A stretch of 44,338 nucleotides of DNA from Dehalococcoidia bacterium (GTDB lineage: Bacteria; Chloroflexota; Dehalococcoidia; GIF9; AB-539-J10): NCBI GenBank assembly GCA_030611085.1, contig JAUWQI010000009.1:1-44338 (forward strand), in the 5' to 3' direction. How positions within the stretch are numbered: position 1 is the stretch's first letter; each line of letters opens with the position of its first letter. Below are positions 7,282-15,280 of this stretch, one piece after another. The notes under the pieces were generated by a model. The model was not told where the DNA came from and searched no databases. It was given only the letters and a program-made list of their open reading frames with translations. The translations under genes and the position numbers were made by a program.

Positions 7282-8472
7282 ATGGAAAAGAAGACTGTCG
7301 AGGATATAGAGGTTAAAGGAAAGAGAGTATTAGTTAGAGTTGACTTTAATGTTCCTCTTGATGCGGATACTGACGCTATTAGCAACGATAGTCGCATCCA
7401 AGCTTCATTACCTACTATTAAATATCTTGTTGACCATAAAGCTAAGGTAATTCTTTGCTCCCATCTAGGACGTCCTAAAGGCAGAGTAGTCGAAGGATTG
7501 CGAATGGCGCCAATAGCACAGCGGCTATCACAGCTCATAGGTTTGCCTGTCAGCACGATGCCAGGTTGCATTGGTCAAGAGGTAGAAAGGAAGGTAAAAG
7601 CGCTTAGAGAAGGAGACATATTGTTTTTAGAGAATGTGCGCTTTCATCCTGAAGAAGAGGCAAACGAGTTGCATTTTGCTCAAGAATTGGCTAAGCTAGC
7701 CGATGTCTATGTTAACGATGCCTTTAGTGCTTCCCACAGAGCTCATGCTTCTATTGTTGGGATAGTTAAATATCTGCCTGCAGTAGCTGGCTTTTTGATG
7801 GAGAAGGAATTGGAAACTATGAGTAGGCTCCTGAACAATACGGAGCATCCCTTCGCTTGTATGGTAGGTGGTGCCAAAGTGAGCGACAAAATATGTTTGG
7901 TGCAAAATATGCTAAAGAAGGTCGATTTTTTGCTCGTTGGTGGTGGCATGGCAGCCACCTTTTTGAAAGCACAAGGATGTGAAGTAGGACATTCTTTAGT
8001 GGAAGAAGATAAAGTGAGCTTGGCTAAGGATTTGCTCCGGGAGGCTGAGGAGTGGAAAGTACCGCTTTTGCTCCCAACTGATGTGGTTATGGCTGAGGAA
8101 ATTAAGGCTGGGGCTAAGACTTTGGTGGTGTCCACAAAGAACATACCACCCAATAGCTATATTGTGGATATCGGGCCTCAAACTATAGAGCTTTTCTGCA
8201 CCGAATTGAAGAAATGTCATACCATTATGTGGAACGGGCCTTTAGGAATTTGTGAAATACCTCAATTTGCTCAAGGAACCAAATCACTAGTTACTTTTTT
8301 AGCTGCTGTTAATGCTACCACTGTTATTGGTGGTGGCTCTACTTCTGAGACAGTCCAGGAAATGGGATTGGTTGATAAAATGACCCATGTCTCCACCGGT
8401 GGTGGTGCTAGTTTGAGATTTTTGGAAGGCACTGCCTTACCTGGAGTGGAAGTCCTGCCAGACAGAGAATAA
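7282..8472 (+). CDS. pgk: Phosphoglycerate kinase
   Basis: A 396-residue enzyme, the normal length, that transfers phosphate between 1,3-bisphosphoglycerate and ADP. The substrate-binding arginine/histidine motifs 'VDFNVPLD', 'SHLGRPKG' and 'NVRFHPEE' lie in the N-terminal domain. 'GGAKVSDK' and the nucleotide-binding 'GGGSTSETV' lie in the C-terminal domain. AGGAGAG precedes the ATG. It is 35 nt ahead of tpiA, so the two glycolytic/gluconeogenic genes are likely co-transcribed. Confidence 0.97.
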   Translation: MEKKTVEDIEVKGKRVLVRVDFNVPLDADTDAISNDSRIQASLPTIKYLVDHKAKVILCSHLGRPKGRVVEGLRMAPIAQRLSQLIGLPVSTMPGCIGQEVERKVKALREGDILFLENVRFHPEEEANELHFAQELAKLADVYVNDAFSASHRAHASIVGIVKYLPAVAGFLMEKELETMSRLLNNTEHPFACMVGGAKVSDKICLVQNMLKKVDFLLVGGGMAATFLKAQGCEVGHSLVEEDKVSLAKDLLREAEEWKVPLLLPTDVVMAEEIKAGAKTLVVSTKNIPPNSYIVDIGPQTIELFCTELKKCHTIMWNGPLGICEIPQFAQGTKSLVTFLAAVNATTVIGGGSTSETVQEMGLVDKMTHVSTGGGASLRFLEGTALPGVEVLPDRE

Positions 8473-8507
8473 AATTCAGAGATAAATTTGATGTTTGATT
8501 TTTAACG

Positions 8508-9275
8508 ATGCGCATTCCACTTATTGCTGGTAATTGGAAAATGAATACCACGGTCGCCGAGGCAACCGAGCTAGTTCATGACATGTTGGAAAAATTGGAC
8601 AAGATAGAAGGAGTGGACAGGATACTATGCCCACCATTTATTTCTCTGGCTGTGGTAGGCGAGTTGTTGAAGGGTTCATCTATCAAGCTTGGTGCTCAGA
8701 ACATGCATTTTGAAGCTAAGGGAGCTTATACCGGTGAAATATCCCCACTAATGCTCACCAGTCTTTGCGAATTTATCATCCTGGGACACTCTGAGCGACG
8801 ATGGTATTTCGGTGAAACTGACGAGATAGTTAGCAAGAAAGTAAAGGCAGCTCTCTCATCTGGGCTTAAGCCTATTTTGTGTGTTGGGGAAAGGCCTGAA
8901 GAGAATGAAGCTGGCAGGACTGAGGAGGTGGTTAGCAAGCAAATAAATTGCGGTTTAAGTGGCATAGCTTCCTGCCCTGACATAGTGATTGCCTATGAGC
9001 CGATATGGGCTATCGGCACAGGTAGGGCAGCTAGCGGCGAGGGAGCAGCAGCTACTATCAAATTTATCCGCACTTGTCTCGCCAGTCTATGGAACAAGGA
9101 TATAGCTCAAGGTTTGCGTATCCTTTACGGTGGCAGTGTTACCAGTAATAACATTACTGAGTTCGTTTCCCAACCAGAAATCGACGGTGCCCTGGTTGGT
9201 GGTGCTAGCCTCAAAGCTGAAGAATTCGTAAGCATTGTCAGTCAAACTGCAGCAATCAAACGCCAACCTGTTTAA
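8508..9275 (+). CDS. tpiA: Triosephosphate isomerase
   Basis: A 255-residue TIM barrel interconverting dihydroxyacetone phosphate and glyceraldehyde 3-phosphate. Catalytic residues are intact: Lys12 in 'GNWKMN', His in 'ILGHSERR', Glu in 'AYEPIWAIGTG', and the phosphate-binding 'LYGGSV'. It follows pgk and precedes miaA by only 5 nt. No strong ribosome binding site is visible before the ATG. Confidence 0.97.
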   Translation: MRIPLIAGNWKMNTTVAEATELVHDMLEKLDKIEGVDRILCPPFISLAVVGELLKGSSIKLGAQNMHFEAKGAYTGEISPLMLTSLCEFIILGHSERRWYFGETDEIVSKKVKAALSSGLKPILCVGERPEENEAGRTEEVVSKQINCGLSGIASCPDIVIAYEPIWAIGTGRAASGEGAAATIKFIRTCLASLWNKDIAQGLRILYGGSVTSNNITEFVSQPEIDGALVGGASLKAEEFVSIVSQTAAIKRQPV

Positions 9276-9280
9276 GAAGG

Positions 9281-9330
9281 ATGTCATCGCAAGCCTACCC
9301 ATTGTCGTTGCGAGCGAAGCGAAGCAATCT
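9281..9330 (+). repeat. Dispersed repeat (GCGAAGCGAAGCAATCT type) at the miaA start
   Basis: Two partial copies lie in tandem: ATGTCATCGCAAGC at 9281-9294, then GTCGTTGCGAGCGAAGCGAA from 9304 ending in GCAATCT at 9330. The same unit recurs inside dapF at 10734-10761. These are half-sites of a palindromic element common in some genomes, where translation gives peptides of the 'VIASEAKQS' or 'LSLRAKRSNL' type. Here the unit covers the miaA start codon. Confidence 0.8.
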
Positions 9331-10261
9331 CAAGCAATGCCTTGTTGCCATTGTTGGTCCCACGGCGGTGGGGAAAAGCGAGCTTGCTCTACACCTGGCT
9401 CAGTCTTTTGAAGCAGAGATAATAAATGCAGATAGTCGCCAGGTTTATCGCTATATGGACATTGGTACCAATAAGCCCACTTTAACCGAAAGGGCATCGG
9501 TTCCTCACCATCTTATCGATGTAGTCGAGCCCGACGAAGATTTCAGTCTGGCTATGTATCACCAACTAGCCACTGAGGCAATCAAGGCTATTCAACAAAA
9601 AGGTAAACTGCCTTTACTGGTAGGTGGCAGTGGCCTTTATGTGTGGTCGCTGGTAGAAGGGTGGAAGATACCTTCGGTACCACCTAATTTGGAGCTAAGA
9701 AGCCATTTAGACGCCAGAGTAAGGCAAGAAGGGTCTGCCATCCTTCATCAAGAGTTGCAAGATATTGACCCTTTGGCTGCAGCCAAAATTCACCCCAGCA
9801 ATACACGCCGTATTATAAGAGCTTTAGAAATTTACCAGATGACGGGGAAGCCTCCATCTCAACTGCGGAGGCGAAGAAAACCAAGTTTTTCCACTATTAT
9901 CATTGGTTTGACTGCAGAGAGAAGCGAGCTATATAGAAGAATTGATTGTCGTGCTGATAAAATGATACAAAAGGGATTGGTTGAAGAAGTGGAGAAGCTG
10001 TTAAAAGGGGGTTATAGTCTTTCCTTGCCTTCTATGTCAGGCATAGGTTACAAGCAAATAGGCCAGTTTCTTCAAGGCGGATTGTCCTTAGCTGCAGCAA
10101 TGAACAAGATGAAGCATGAGACTCACAGGCTGGCTCGCCATCAGTATGGTTGGTTTCGCCTCAGTGATGCTAGAATTCACTGGCTTGATGCTGCTGCTCC
10201 TTCTTTCATTGATGAAGCAACGCAGTTAGTGAAATCTTCTCTTTTGATAGGAGAGAATTAA
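9281..10261 (+). CDS. miaA: tRNA dimethylallyltransferase with repeat-derived N-terminus
   Basis: MiaA adds the dimethylallyl group to A37 of tRNAs reading UNN codons. The P-loop 'IVGPTAVGKSELA', 'NADSRQVYRYMDIGTNKP', 'VGGSGLYVW' and 'TRRIIRALEIY' are all present, and the length (326) is normal apart from the N-terminus. MiaA normally begins a few residues before the P-loop. Here about 20 residues (including 'LSLRAKRSNLKQ') precede it, encoded by a dispersed repeat that also provides the ATG. No in-frame ATG or GTG occurs between the repeat and the P-loop; only TTG codons inside the repeat are alternatives. It sits 5 nt after tpiA and just ahead of dapF. Confidence 0.95.
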   Translation: MSSQAYPLSLRAKRSNLKQCLVAIVGPTAVGKSELALHLAQSFEAEIINADSRQVYRYMDIGTNKPTLTERASVPHHLIDVVEPDEDFSLAMYHQLATEAIKAIQQKGKLPLLVGGSGLYVWSLVEGWKIPSVPPNLELRSHLDARVRQEGSAILHQELQDIDPLAAAKIHPSNTRRIIRALEIYQMTGKPPSQLRRRRKPSFSTIIIGLTAERSELYRRIDCRADKMIQKGLVEEVEKLLKGGYSLSLPSMSGIGYKQIGQFLQGGLSLAAAMNKMKHETHRLARHQYGWFRLSDARIHWLDAAAPSFIDEATQLVKSSLLIGEN

Positions 10262-10277
10262 AACGAAGGTGAAAACA

Positions 10278-11198
10278 ATGAAATTCTCTAAACTACAGGC
10301 TACAGGAAACGACTTCATTCTGGTGGATGCCAGAAATGTGAAGCAGGATTGGGCAAAATTAGCTCAAACTATGTGTCATCGTCATTTTGGTATAGGAGCC
10401 GATGGCTTAATATTGGTGCAAGATTCCGATATTGCCGATTTGAAGATGCGTATTTTTAACCCCGATGGTTCCGAAGCTGAGGTTTGTGGCAACGGGCTGA
10501 GATGTTTTGCCAAACACGTTGTTGAAAAGGGCATTTACCAACCTATTTGTCATTCTGAGCGTAGCGAAGAATCTAGAGACCCTTCGCTAGTGCTCAGGGT
10601 GACAATAGAAACTTTGTCAGGTGTAAGAAAAGCTAAAGCTTATATGTCAGGAAACAAAGTTAACCGAGTTGAGGTAAATATGGGCAAGCCCCAATTCGAG
10701 CCAGAACAAATTCCTGTCACTTTCACGACAGATGTCATTGCGAGCAAAGCGAAGCAATCTCCAGTAATCAGTTATAAGCTGACAGTTGATAACTATCAGC
10801 TATCAGTCTTTGTCCTATCTATGGGTAATCCCCATGCAGTGAGCTTTTTATCCCAGCCAATTGCTGATTTCCCTTTGAGCAAAATAGGGCCTGAAGTGGA
10901 AAGACATCCTATGTTTCCCCAAAGGACGAATTTTGAGATAGCTAGAGTTTTGACCAGAGGGAAAATAGAGGCTAGAGTATGGGAGCGAGGAGTAGGAGAG
11001 ACCCTTGCCTGCGGTAGTGGTGCCTGTGCCATAGCTGTGGCGGGGCAGCTACTTAATTATTTGGAGAATAAAGTTGACATAATACTTCCAGGTGGAGCTT
11101 TAACCATATTCTGGGATGGAGTAGGGGAGGTATTGCTTTCTGGCCCAGTGGAGGAAGTTTTCAGTGGAGAGACTGAAAATACAAAAGGTAAAAGTTAA
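10278..11198 (+). CDS. dapF: Diaminopimelate epimerase carrying in-frame repeat insertions
   Basis: DapF converts LL- to meso-diaminopimelate for lysine and peptidoglycan. Both catalytic cysteines are in place, in 'EVCGNGLRCFA' and 'LACGSGACAIA', with 'LQATGNDFILVDARN' at the N-terminus and 'SMGNPHAV' in the middle. At 306 residues it is some 25-30 longer than usual. The excess is repeat-encoded: 'CHSERSEESRDPS' after the first domain strand, and 'VIASKAKQSPVISYK' before 'LTVDNYQLSVFVLSMGNPH'. Both keep the frame and fall in likely surface loops. ATG 10278 is preferred over GTG 10269 because GAAGG precedes it by 8 nt. It is followed 9 nt later by dapL, the next enzyme of the same pathway. Confidence 0.95.
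   Translation: MKFSKLQATGNDFILVDARNVKQDWAKLAQTMCHRHFGIGADGLILVQDSDIADLKMRIFNPDGSEAEVCGNGLRCFAKHVVEKGIYQPICHSERSEESRDPSLVLRVTIETLSGVRKAKAYMSGNKVNRVEVNMGKPQFEPEQIPVTFTTDVIASKAKQSPVISYKLTVDNYQLSVFVLSMGNPHAVSFLSQPIADFPLSKIGPEVERHPMFPQRTNFEIARVLTRGKIEARVWERGVGETLACGSGACAIAVAGQLLNYLENKVDIILPGGALTIFWDGVGEVLLSGPVEEVFSGETENTKGKS
10549..10603. repeat. Palindromic repeat (GTCATTCTGAGC...GTGAC) inside dapF
   Basis: An imperfect palindrome with outer arms GTCATTCTGAGC and GCTCAGGGTGAC. Its inner part (AGCGAAGAATC...GACCCTTCGCT) also pairs. It is translated in frame as 'CHSERSEESRDPSLVLR'. Related copies lie at 13654-13700 (half element) and 32987-33048 (intergenic, complete). This copy and the one at 32987 share the flank CAACCTATTT, suggesting the element is slightly longer than the palindrome. 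Confidence 0.85.
10734..10761. repeat. Second dispersed repeat type inside dapF
   Basis: GTCATTGCGAGCAAAGCGAA followed by GCAATCTC, a half element of the same kind as at the miaA start. It is translated in frame as 'VIASKAKQSP' and falls just before the central 'SMGNPHAV' strand of the epimerase. Confidence 0.8.
10770..10806. repeat. Possible third repeat unit in dapF (GATAACTATCAGCTATCAG)
   Basis: Directly after the previous repeat the sequence GTTATAAGCTGACAGTTGAT and AACTATCAGCTATCAG is rich in short GCTGA/TCAGC inverted units. It resembles repeat-encoded 'YQLSV' peptides seen in other genomes. It may instead be ordinary dapF coding sequence, because a beta strand is expected here. Confidence 0.4.
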
Positions 11199-11207
11199 AT
11201 ACTAAAG

Positions 11208-12383
11208 ATGAGGAAGCCAATGCAATTAGCTAAGCGACTTAATAGATTACCCCCATATCTCTTTGTTGGCATAAATCAAAAGATTGCTGAGAAGCAAGCT
11301 AAAGGGGAGGATATTATCAGTTTCGCTATCGGTGACCCTGATTTGCCTACGCCATCCCGCATTATTGAATATCTGTGCCAGGCAGCACATGACCCGGCTA
11401 ATCATCGCTATCCTGAAACCACCGGCTTGGCTGAGCTTCGCCAGGCTATTGCTGGATGGTATGAGAGGCGTTTTGGAGTTATCTTGAATCCAGATAAAGA
11501 GGTGCTGCCACTCATTGGCTCCAAGGAGGGGATTGGACACATGGCGTTGTGTTTCATCGAGCCTGGCGATATAGCCTTAGTGCCTGACCCGGGATATCCA
11601 CCATTCTCTATGGGTACCATATTAGCCGGTGGCGAGCCTTATTTTATGCCCTTAAAAGAGGAAAATGATTTCTTGCCCGATTTCGAAGCTATTCCAAGGG
11701 AGGTAGCTGATAAAGCAAGGCTTATGTGGCTGAACTATCCTAACAATCCTACAGGGGCTACAGCCGACCTTGGCTTTTTCGAAAAGGCAATTCATTTTGC
11801 CCGGCAGCACGATTTAGCGATTTGCCATGATGCTCCTTACACAGAGGTTGCATTTGATGGCTACAAGCCGCCGAGCTTCTTGCAGGCATCGGGGGCAAGG
11901 GAAATTGGTGTGGAATTCCACTCCTTATCTAAGACTTATCATATGACAGGCTGGAGAATAGGCATGGTGGTGGGCAATGCTGAAATGATACATGCCTTAT
12001 TCCAAGTTAAATCCAATTTGGATTCGGGCATTCCTCAGGCAATTCAGCAGGCTGCAGTTGAAGCTCTGCGAAGCTCCCAAGGCTGCATTGCTGAGCACAA
12101 TGTTATTTTGCAACGGCGCCGTGACAAATTGATTAAAGTCCTTAACGAAATAGGACTAAAAGCAAGAATACCGAAAGCGGCTTTCTATATTTGGGCTAAA
12201 GTTCCCCGGGGCTATAGTTCTGTGGACTTCACCGAGAAGCTGCTTGATGAAGCTGGGATAGCGGTAACCCCAGGTGTTGGCTACGGGAAGGAAGGAGAAG
12301 GTTACATCAGGTTCTCCTTGACCGTTTCTGATGACCGTCTGGAACAAGGGATAAAGCGTCTATTAAATTGGAAGGCTGTTTAG
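11208..12383 (+). CDS. dapL: LL-diaminopimelate aminotransferase
   Basis: A 391-residue class I/II PLP aminotransferase. The PLP lysine is in 'FHSLSKTYHMTGWRIG', and 'LNYPNNPTGA' and 'DAPYTEVAFDGY' are characteristic. DapL makes LL-diaminopimelate directly from tetrahydrodipicolinate, bypassing the succinyl or acetyl routes. Its position 9 nt after dapF supports this over other aminotransferase activities. The N-terminal 'MQLAKRLNRLPPYLFVGINQ' is typical of the DapL group. Confidence 0.88.
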   Translation: MRKPMQLAKRLNRLPPYLFVGINQKIAEKQAKGEDIISFAIGDPDLPTPSRIIEYLCQAAHDPANHRYPETTGLAELRQAIAGWYERRFGVILNPDKEVLPLIGSKEGIGHMALCFIEPGDIALVPDPGYPPFSMGTILAGGEPYFMPLKEENDFLPDFEAIPREVADKARLMWLNYPNNPTGATADLGFFEKAIHFARQHDLAICHDAPYTEVAFDGYKPPSFLQASGAREIGVEFHSLSKTYHMTGWRIGMVVGNAEMIHALFQVKSNLDSGIPQAIQQAAVEALRSSQGCIAEHNVILQRRRDKLIKVLNEIGLKARIPKAAFYIWAKVPRGYSSVDFTEKLLDEAGIAVTPGVGYGKEGEGYIRFSLTVSDDRLEQGIKRLLNWKAV

Positions 12384-12388
12384 GAATA

Positions 12389-12437
12389 TAGTTGCCCAAT
12401 TTGTTGGGCGATTCTGCCTGATAAATCAGGCAACTAC
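12389..12437. repeat. Two-hairpin dispersed repeat, copy 1
   Basis: GTTGCCCAATTTGTTGGGC forms one hairpin and GCCTGATAAATCAGGC a second. The outer TAGTTGCC and GGCAACTA also pair, so the whole can form a cruciform. A near-identical copy lies at 25624-25675. Both follow a stop codon closely and both are followed by the same 21-bp motif (GAAATCAAAATTAAA then Y-AGTCT) at 12452-12472 and 25755-25775, and then by an AGGAGG-type ribosome binding site. It could act as a transcription terminator or mRNA-end stabiliser, though no T-run follows. Confidence 0.8.
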
Positions 12438-12493
12438 AGAAATTTGAACGAGAAATCAAAATTAAATAGTCTCAGGGTAAATAGGAGGGGGAA

Positions 12494-13663
12494 ATAAAGC
12501 AGAAGCTTTTCAGCACAGAAACTAAGGCAGAGCAAGCATTCCTGGTAGGGGTGGAAAGCAAGGGTTCTAACCAGGAGTGGTCTGCTGGAGACTCTCTACA
12601 GGAGCTATCCGATTTAGCTAAGACGGCTGGTGCTGCCATAGTAGGCATGCTGACTCAGAAACTAGAACGGCCTTCCCCCACTCAGTATATAGGTAAAGGT
12701 AAAATTGAAGAGTTAATTAGCCTTAAAGAGCAAACCCAGTATGACACAGTGATTTTTGATGATGAGCTATCACCAAGGCAGCAAAGAAACCTTGAAGAGG
12801 CGTTAGGGACTAAGGTTATTGACCGCACAGCGCTCATTTTAGACATATTTGCCAGAAAAGCTCGAACCCATGAAGGTCAACTCCAGGTTGAGTTAGCCCA
12901 GCACCAGTATCTCTTGCCTCGACTTGTGGGTCAGTGGAGCCACCTGGAACGACTTGGCGGTGGCATTGGCACCAGGGGTCCTGGTGAATCGCAATTGGAA
13001 ACCGACCGCCGTCTCATTCGCAAGCGCATCAATCACCTGCAACAGCAGATAGAAAGTGTGAGGCGACAACGGGCTCTTTATCGGAGGCACAGGCAGAAAA
13101 GTGGTATTCCTATTGTAGCTCTCGTGGGCTATACCAATGCTGGCAAAAGTACTTTATTTAACGCTCTAAGCAAGGCTGGCGTAGTTGTGGAAGATAAGCT
13201 CTTTTCTACACTGGATCCTGTAACTCGCAAGTTGGCTTTATCCAACAGACAGCAGTTCTTAATCACTGATACTGTGGGTTTTATTCACAAGCTTCCGCCC
13301 CCAATCATTGCTGCCTTTCGGGCTACTTTAGAAGAACTCAGCGAGGCTGATTTAGTTTTGCATGTAGTTGACATAACACACAAAAACGCTGCTAATCAAT
13401 GCCGCACGGTGGAAAAGATACTCCGCGACCTAAAGCTTAAAGATAAACCCAAAATCACGGTGTTCAACAAACTAGATTTAGCCTTAAGCAATGAAGCAGA
13501 ATTAGAAACTCTAACTGCTATTCCTTGCATCGAAGAACAGGTGATATTACCAGATGAAAACACTACCTTTATCTCCGCCACTAAGGGTTGGGGGATAGAT
13601 AAGCTCCTGAATAGGATAATTTATCTTTTAGGGATAACACAGGGCACTTTAGTGTCATTCTGA
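12494..13663 (+). CDS. hflX: GTPase HflX (possible AUA start)
   Basis: A ribosome-associated GTPase that splits stalled ribosomes. The N-terminal glycine-rich HflX domain contains 'GKGKIEEL', 'FDDELSPRQQRNLEE' and 'GGIGTRGPGESQLETDRR'. The G domain shows G1 'GYTNAGKST', G3 'DTVGFI' and G4 'FNKLD'. The first standard start (GTG 12551) would delete a stretch reading 'KAEQAFLVGVES', which is homologous to the beginning of other HflX proteins. The frame is open back to 12485. AGGAGG at 12483-12488 sits 5 nt ahead of ATA 12494, so translation probably starts at AUA, or an ATG has mutated or been misread. The final three residues and stop come from a dispersed repeat. Confidence 0.92.
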   Translation: MKQKLFSTETKAEQAFLVGVESKGSNQEWSAGDSLQELSDLAKTAGAAIVGMLTQKLERPSPTQYIGKGKIEELISLKEQTQYDTVIFDDELSPRQQRNLEEALGTKVIDRTALILDIFARKARTHEGQLQVELAQHQYLLPRLVGQWSHLERLGGGIGTRGPGESQLETDRRLIRKRINHLQQQIESVRRQRALYRRHRQKSGIPIVALVGYTNAGKSTLFNALSKAGVVVEDKLFSTLDPVTRKLALSNRQQFLITDTVGFIHKLPPPIIAAFRATLEELSEADLVLHVVDITHKNAANQCRTVEKILRDLKLKDKPKITVFNKLDLALSNEAELETLTAIPCIEEQVILPDENTTFISATKGWGIDKLLNRIIYLLGITQGTLVSF

Positions 13664-13700
13664 GGGAGCGTAGCGACCGGAGAATCTTAGAGACCCTTCT
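13654..13700. repeat. Palindromic repeat half-copy at the hflX 3' end
   Basis: GTCATTCTGAGGGAGCGTAG followed by CGACCGGAGAATCTTAGAGA and CCCTTCT is the left part of the element found at 10549-10603 and 32987-33048. It supplies the last codons and TGA stop of hflX. The remainder of the gap up to 13779 holds no recognised gene. Confidence 0.75.
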
Positions 13701-13779
13701 TTATGGTGCTATCTCAAAAGGTCCTGTTAGGTATACCGCAACAGGATTAGTAAAGTGCATTGTGATAAGAGGAGAAAAA

Positions 13780-14424
13780 ATGAAAATTACAATTGTTTAC
13801 GACAACGAAGTAAAGAAAAGGGAGCTAAGAGCTGGTTGGGGGTTTTCTGCTCTTATAGAAAGTAAAAAGGCACCGCCGATTTTGTTTGACACTGGCGCTG
13901 ATAGCCCAACATTGTTACATAATATGAAGGAACTTAACATTGACCCCAAGGATATAGGAATAATCGTAATTTCCCATACTCATGGGGACCACACTGGAGG
14001 GCTTCCCGAGCTTCTTAGAATAAACACGAGTGCCGAACTTTACCTCCCAAGTTCATTTTGGGGAACATTTCTGGAGAGAAAGGTGACTATTGTGGGAAAA
14101 GATGCCGTTCAAATTTGTGAAAATGTTTTCTCCACCGGCGAGATTGAAGGCATAGAGCAGTCTTTGGCACTTAAAACAGATAAAGGCATATTCGTGGTAA
14201 CTGGGTGCTCTCACCCGGCAATGAGGAGCATATTAGGAGCTGCCTCGAAGTTTGGCAAGCTATATGGAATTGCCGGTGGCTTCCATGGATTTCGTGATTT
14301 TAAGGCTTTCGATGACCTGTCATTGATTTATCCCTGCCATTGCACCATGTATAAGCAGGAGATATTAGGTTTATTCCAGGGCAAAGCTTTAGAATGTGGG
14401 GCAGGGTTGGTAATTGAATTATAG
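13780..14424 (+). CDS. MBL-fold metallohydrolase
   Basis: A 214-residue metallo-beta-lactamase-fold protein with the metal motif HxHxDH in 'ISHTHGDHTGG' and later histidines in 'TGCSHPAM', 'GGFHGF' and 'YPCHCT'. The arrangement resembles the group annotated as 7,8-dihydropterin-6-methyl-4-(beta-D-ribofuranosyl)-aminobenzene-5'-phosphate synthase in methanogens, but bacterial members of this group have no settled substrate. ATG 13780 has AGAGGAG at good spacing and is preferred over GTG 13762. Its 3' end overlaps the convergent YggS-like gene by 6 nt. Confidence 0.85.
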   Translation: MKITIVYDNEVKKRELRAGWGFSALIESKKAPPILFDTGADSPTLLHNMKELNIDPKDIGIIVISHTHGDHTGGLPELLRINTSAELYLPSSFWGTFLERKVTIVGKDAVQICENVFSTGEIEGIEQSLALKTDKGIFVVTGCSHPAMRSILGAASKFGKLYGIAGGFHGFRDFKAFDDLSLIYPCHCTMYKQEILGLFQGKALECGAGLVIEL

Positions 14425-15081
14425 CGAGCTTCTTTCTCCAAATATCCTGGTTCCGATCCTCACTATATTGGCACCTTCCTCCAGGGCAATTTTATAGGAG
14501 TTTGTCATGCCCATAGAAAGACATTTCATCTCCACATTGGGTAATTCCAGGCTTTTAATCCTTTCACATACCCTTTTTGTCTCTATAAAGTAAGGCCTCG
14601 AGTCCTCGGGATTTCCGAAGCGAGGCCCCATGGTCATGAGGCCTCGCACCTTTACATGCTCAAGACTTGAAATCTCTTTTATTACTTGTTCTGCATTCTC
14701 TGAGAGCACTCCTGCTTTTTGTGACTCTCTGCCGCTGTTTATTTCGATTAATATTGGCATTACCTTGCCAATCTGGGCACACCTTTTGTCGATTTCTTTG
14801 GCTATCTCTAAGGAATCGACAGTTTCTATCATGTCGAATATTTCTAGCATCTTCACCCGCACATTATGTTTCTGGAGGGTTCCGATGAAGTGCCATTGTG
14901 CTTTCTTCCCTACAATTTCATATGCTCTTTTCGCTTCTTGAACATAATTTTCCCCGATGATTCTTATTCCAGCTTGGACAGCTTCTAGAATTTCTTCAGG
15001 CGTTCTTGTTTTTGCAGCGGCTACTAATTCAACTCCCGCAGGCAATTCAGCTAATATCCTGGCAATGTTTTCCTTAATCAT
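14419..15081 (-). CDS. YggS-family PLP homeostasis protein
   Basis: A 220-residue alanine-racemase-fold protein that binds PLP without catalysing a known reaction and buffers vitamin B6 supply. The PLP lysine is in 'VAAAKTRTPEE'; 'IGENYVQEA', 'WHFIGTLQKHN' and 'LSMGMTNSYKIALEEGANIVRIG' are diagnostic. It converges on the MBL-fold gene with a 6-nt overlap of the stop regions. In the 200-nt stretch upstream (15082-15280) the only structure I see is a 7-bp inverted repeat, ACTGAAG...CTTCAGT, near 15139. Confidence 0.93.
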   Translation of the reverse strand: MIKENIARILAELPAGVELVAAAKTRTPEEILEAVQAGIRIIGENYVQEAKRAYEIVGKKAQWHFIGTLQKHNVRVKMLEIFDMIETVDSLEIAKEIDKRCAQIGKVMPILIEINSGRESQKAGVLSENAEQVIKEISSLEHVKVRGLMTMGPRFGNPEDSRPYFIETKRVCERIKSLELPNVEMKCLSMGMTNSYKIALEEGANIVRIGTRIFGERSSL

Positions 15082-15280
15082 TTCACTAGCTGGAATCTAT
15101 AAGAGTAAATTCTATATCCCCCTCTTGTCCTCTTGAGCGACTGAAGGCTATGAGGCGTACGCTTCAGTGAAACGAATATAGACTATAAGTAGAAGGAAGT
15201 CCTTCCCTTTCCATACGGAAGATGTAGTCGCGAAGCTAGTTAACAGAGGATAGTAAGCTCTATCTTCTCGCAGTTTCTCC

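Noticed and set aside
7743-8153. 136-residue reverse ORF inside pgk
   Set aside because: It is a shadow of the well-supported phosphoglycerate kinase, with Ser/Thr-rich low-complexity composition.
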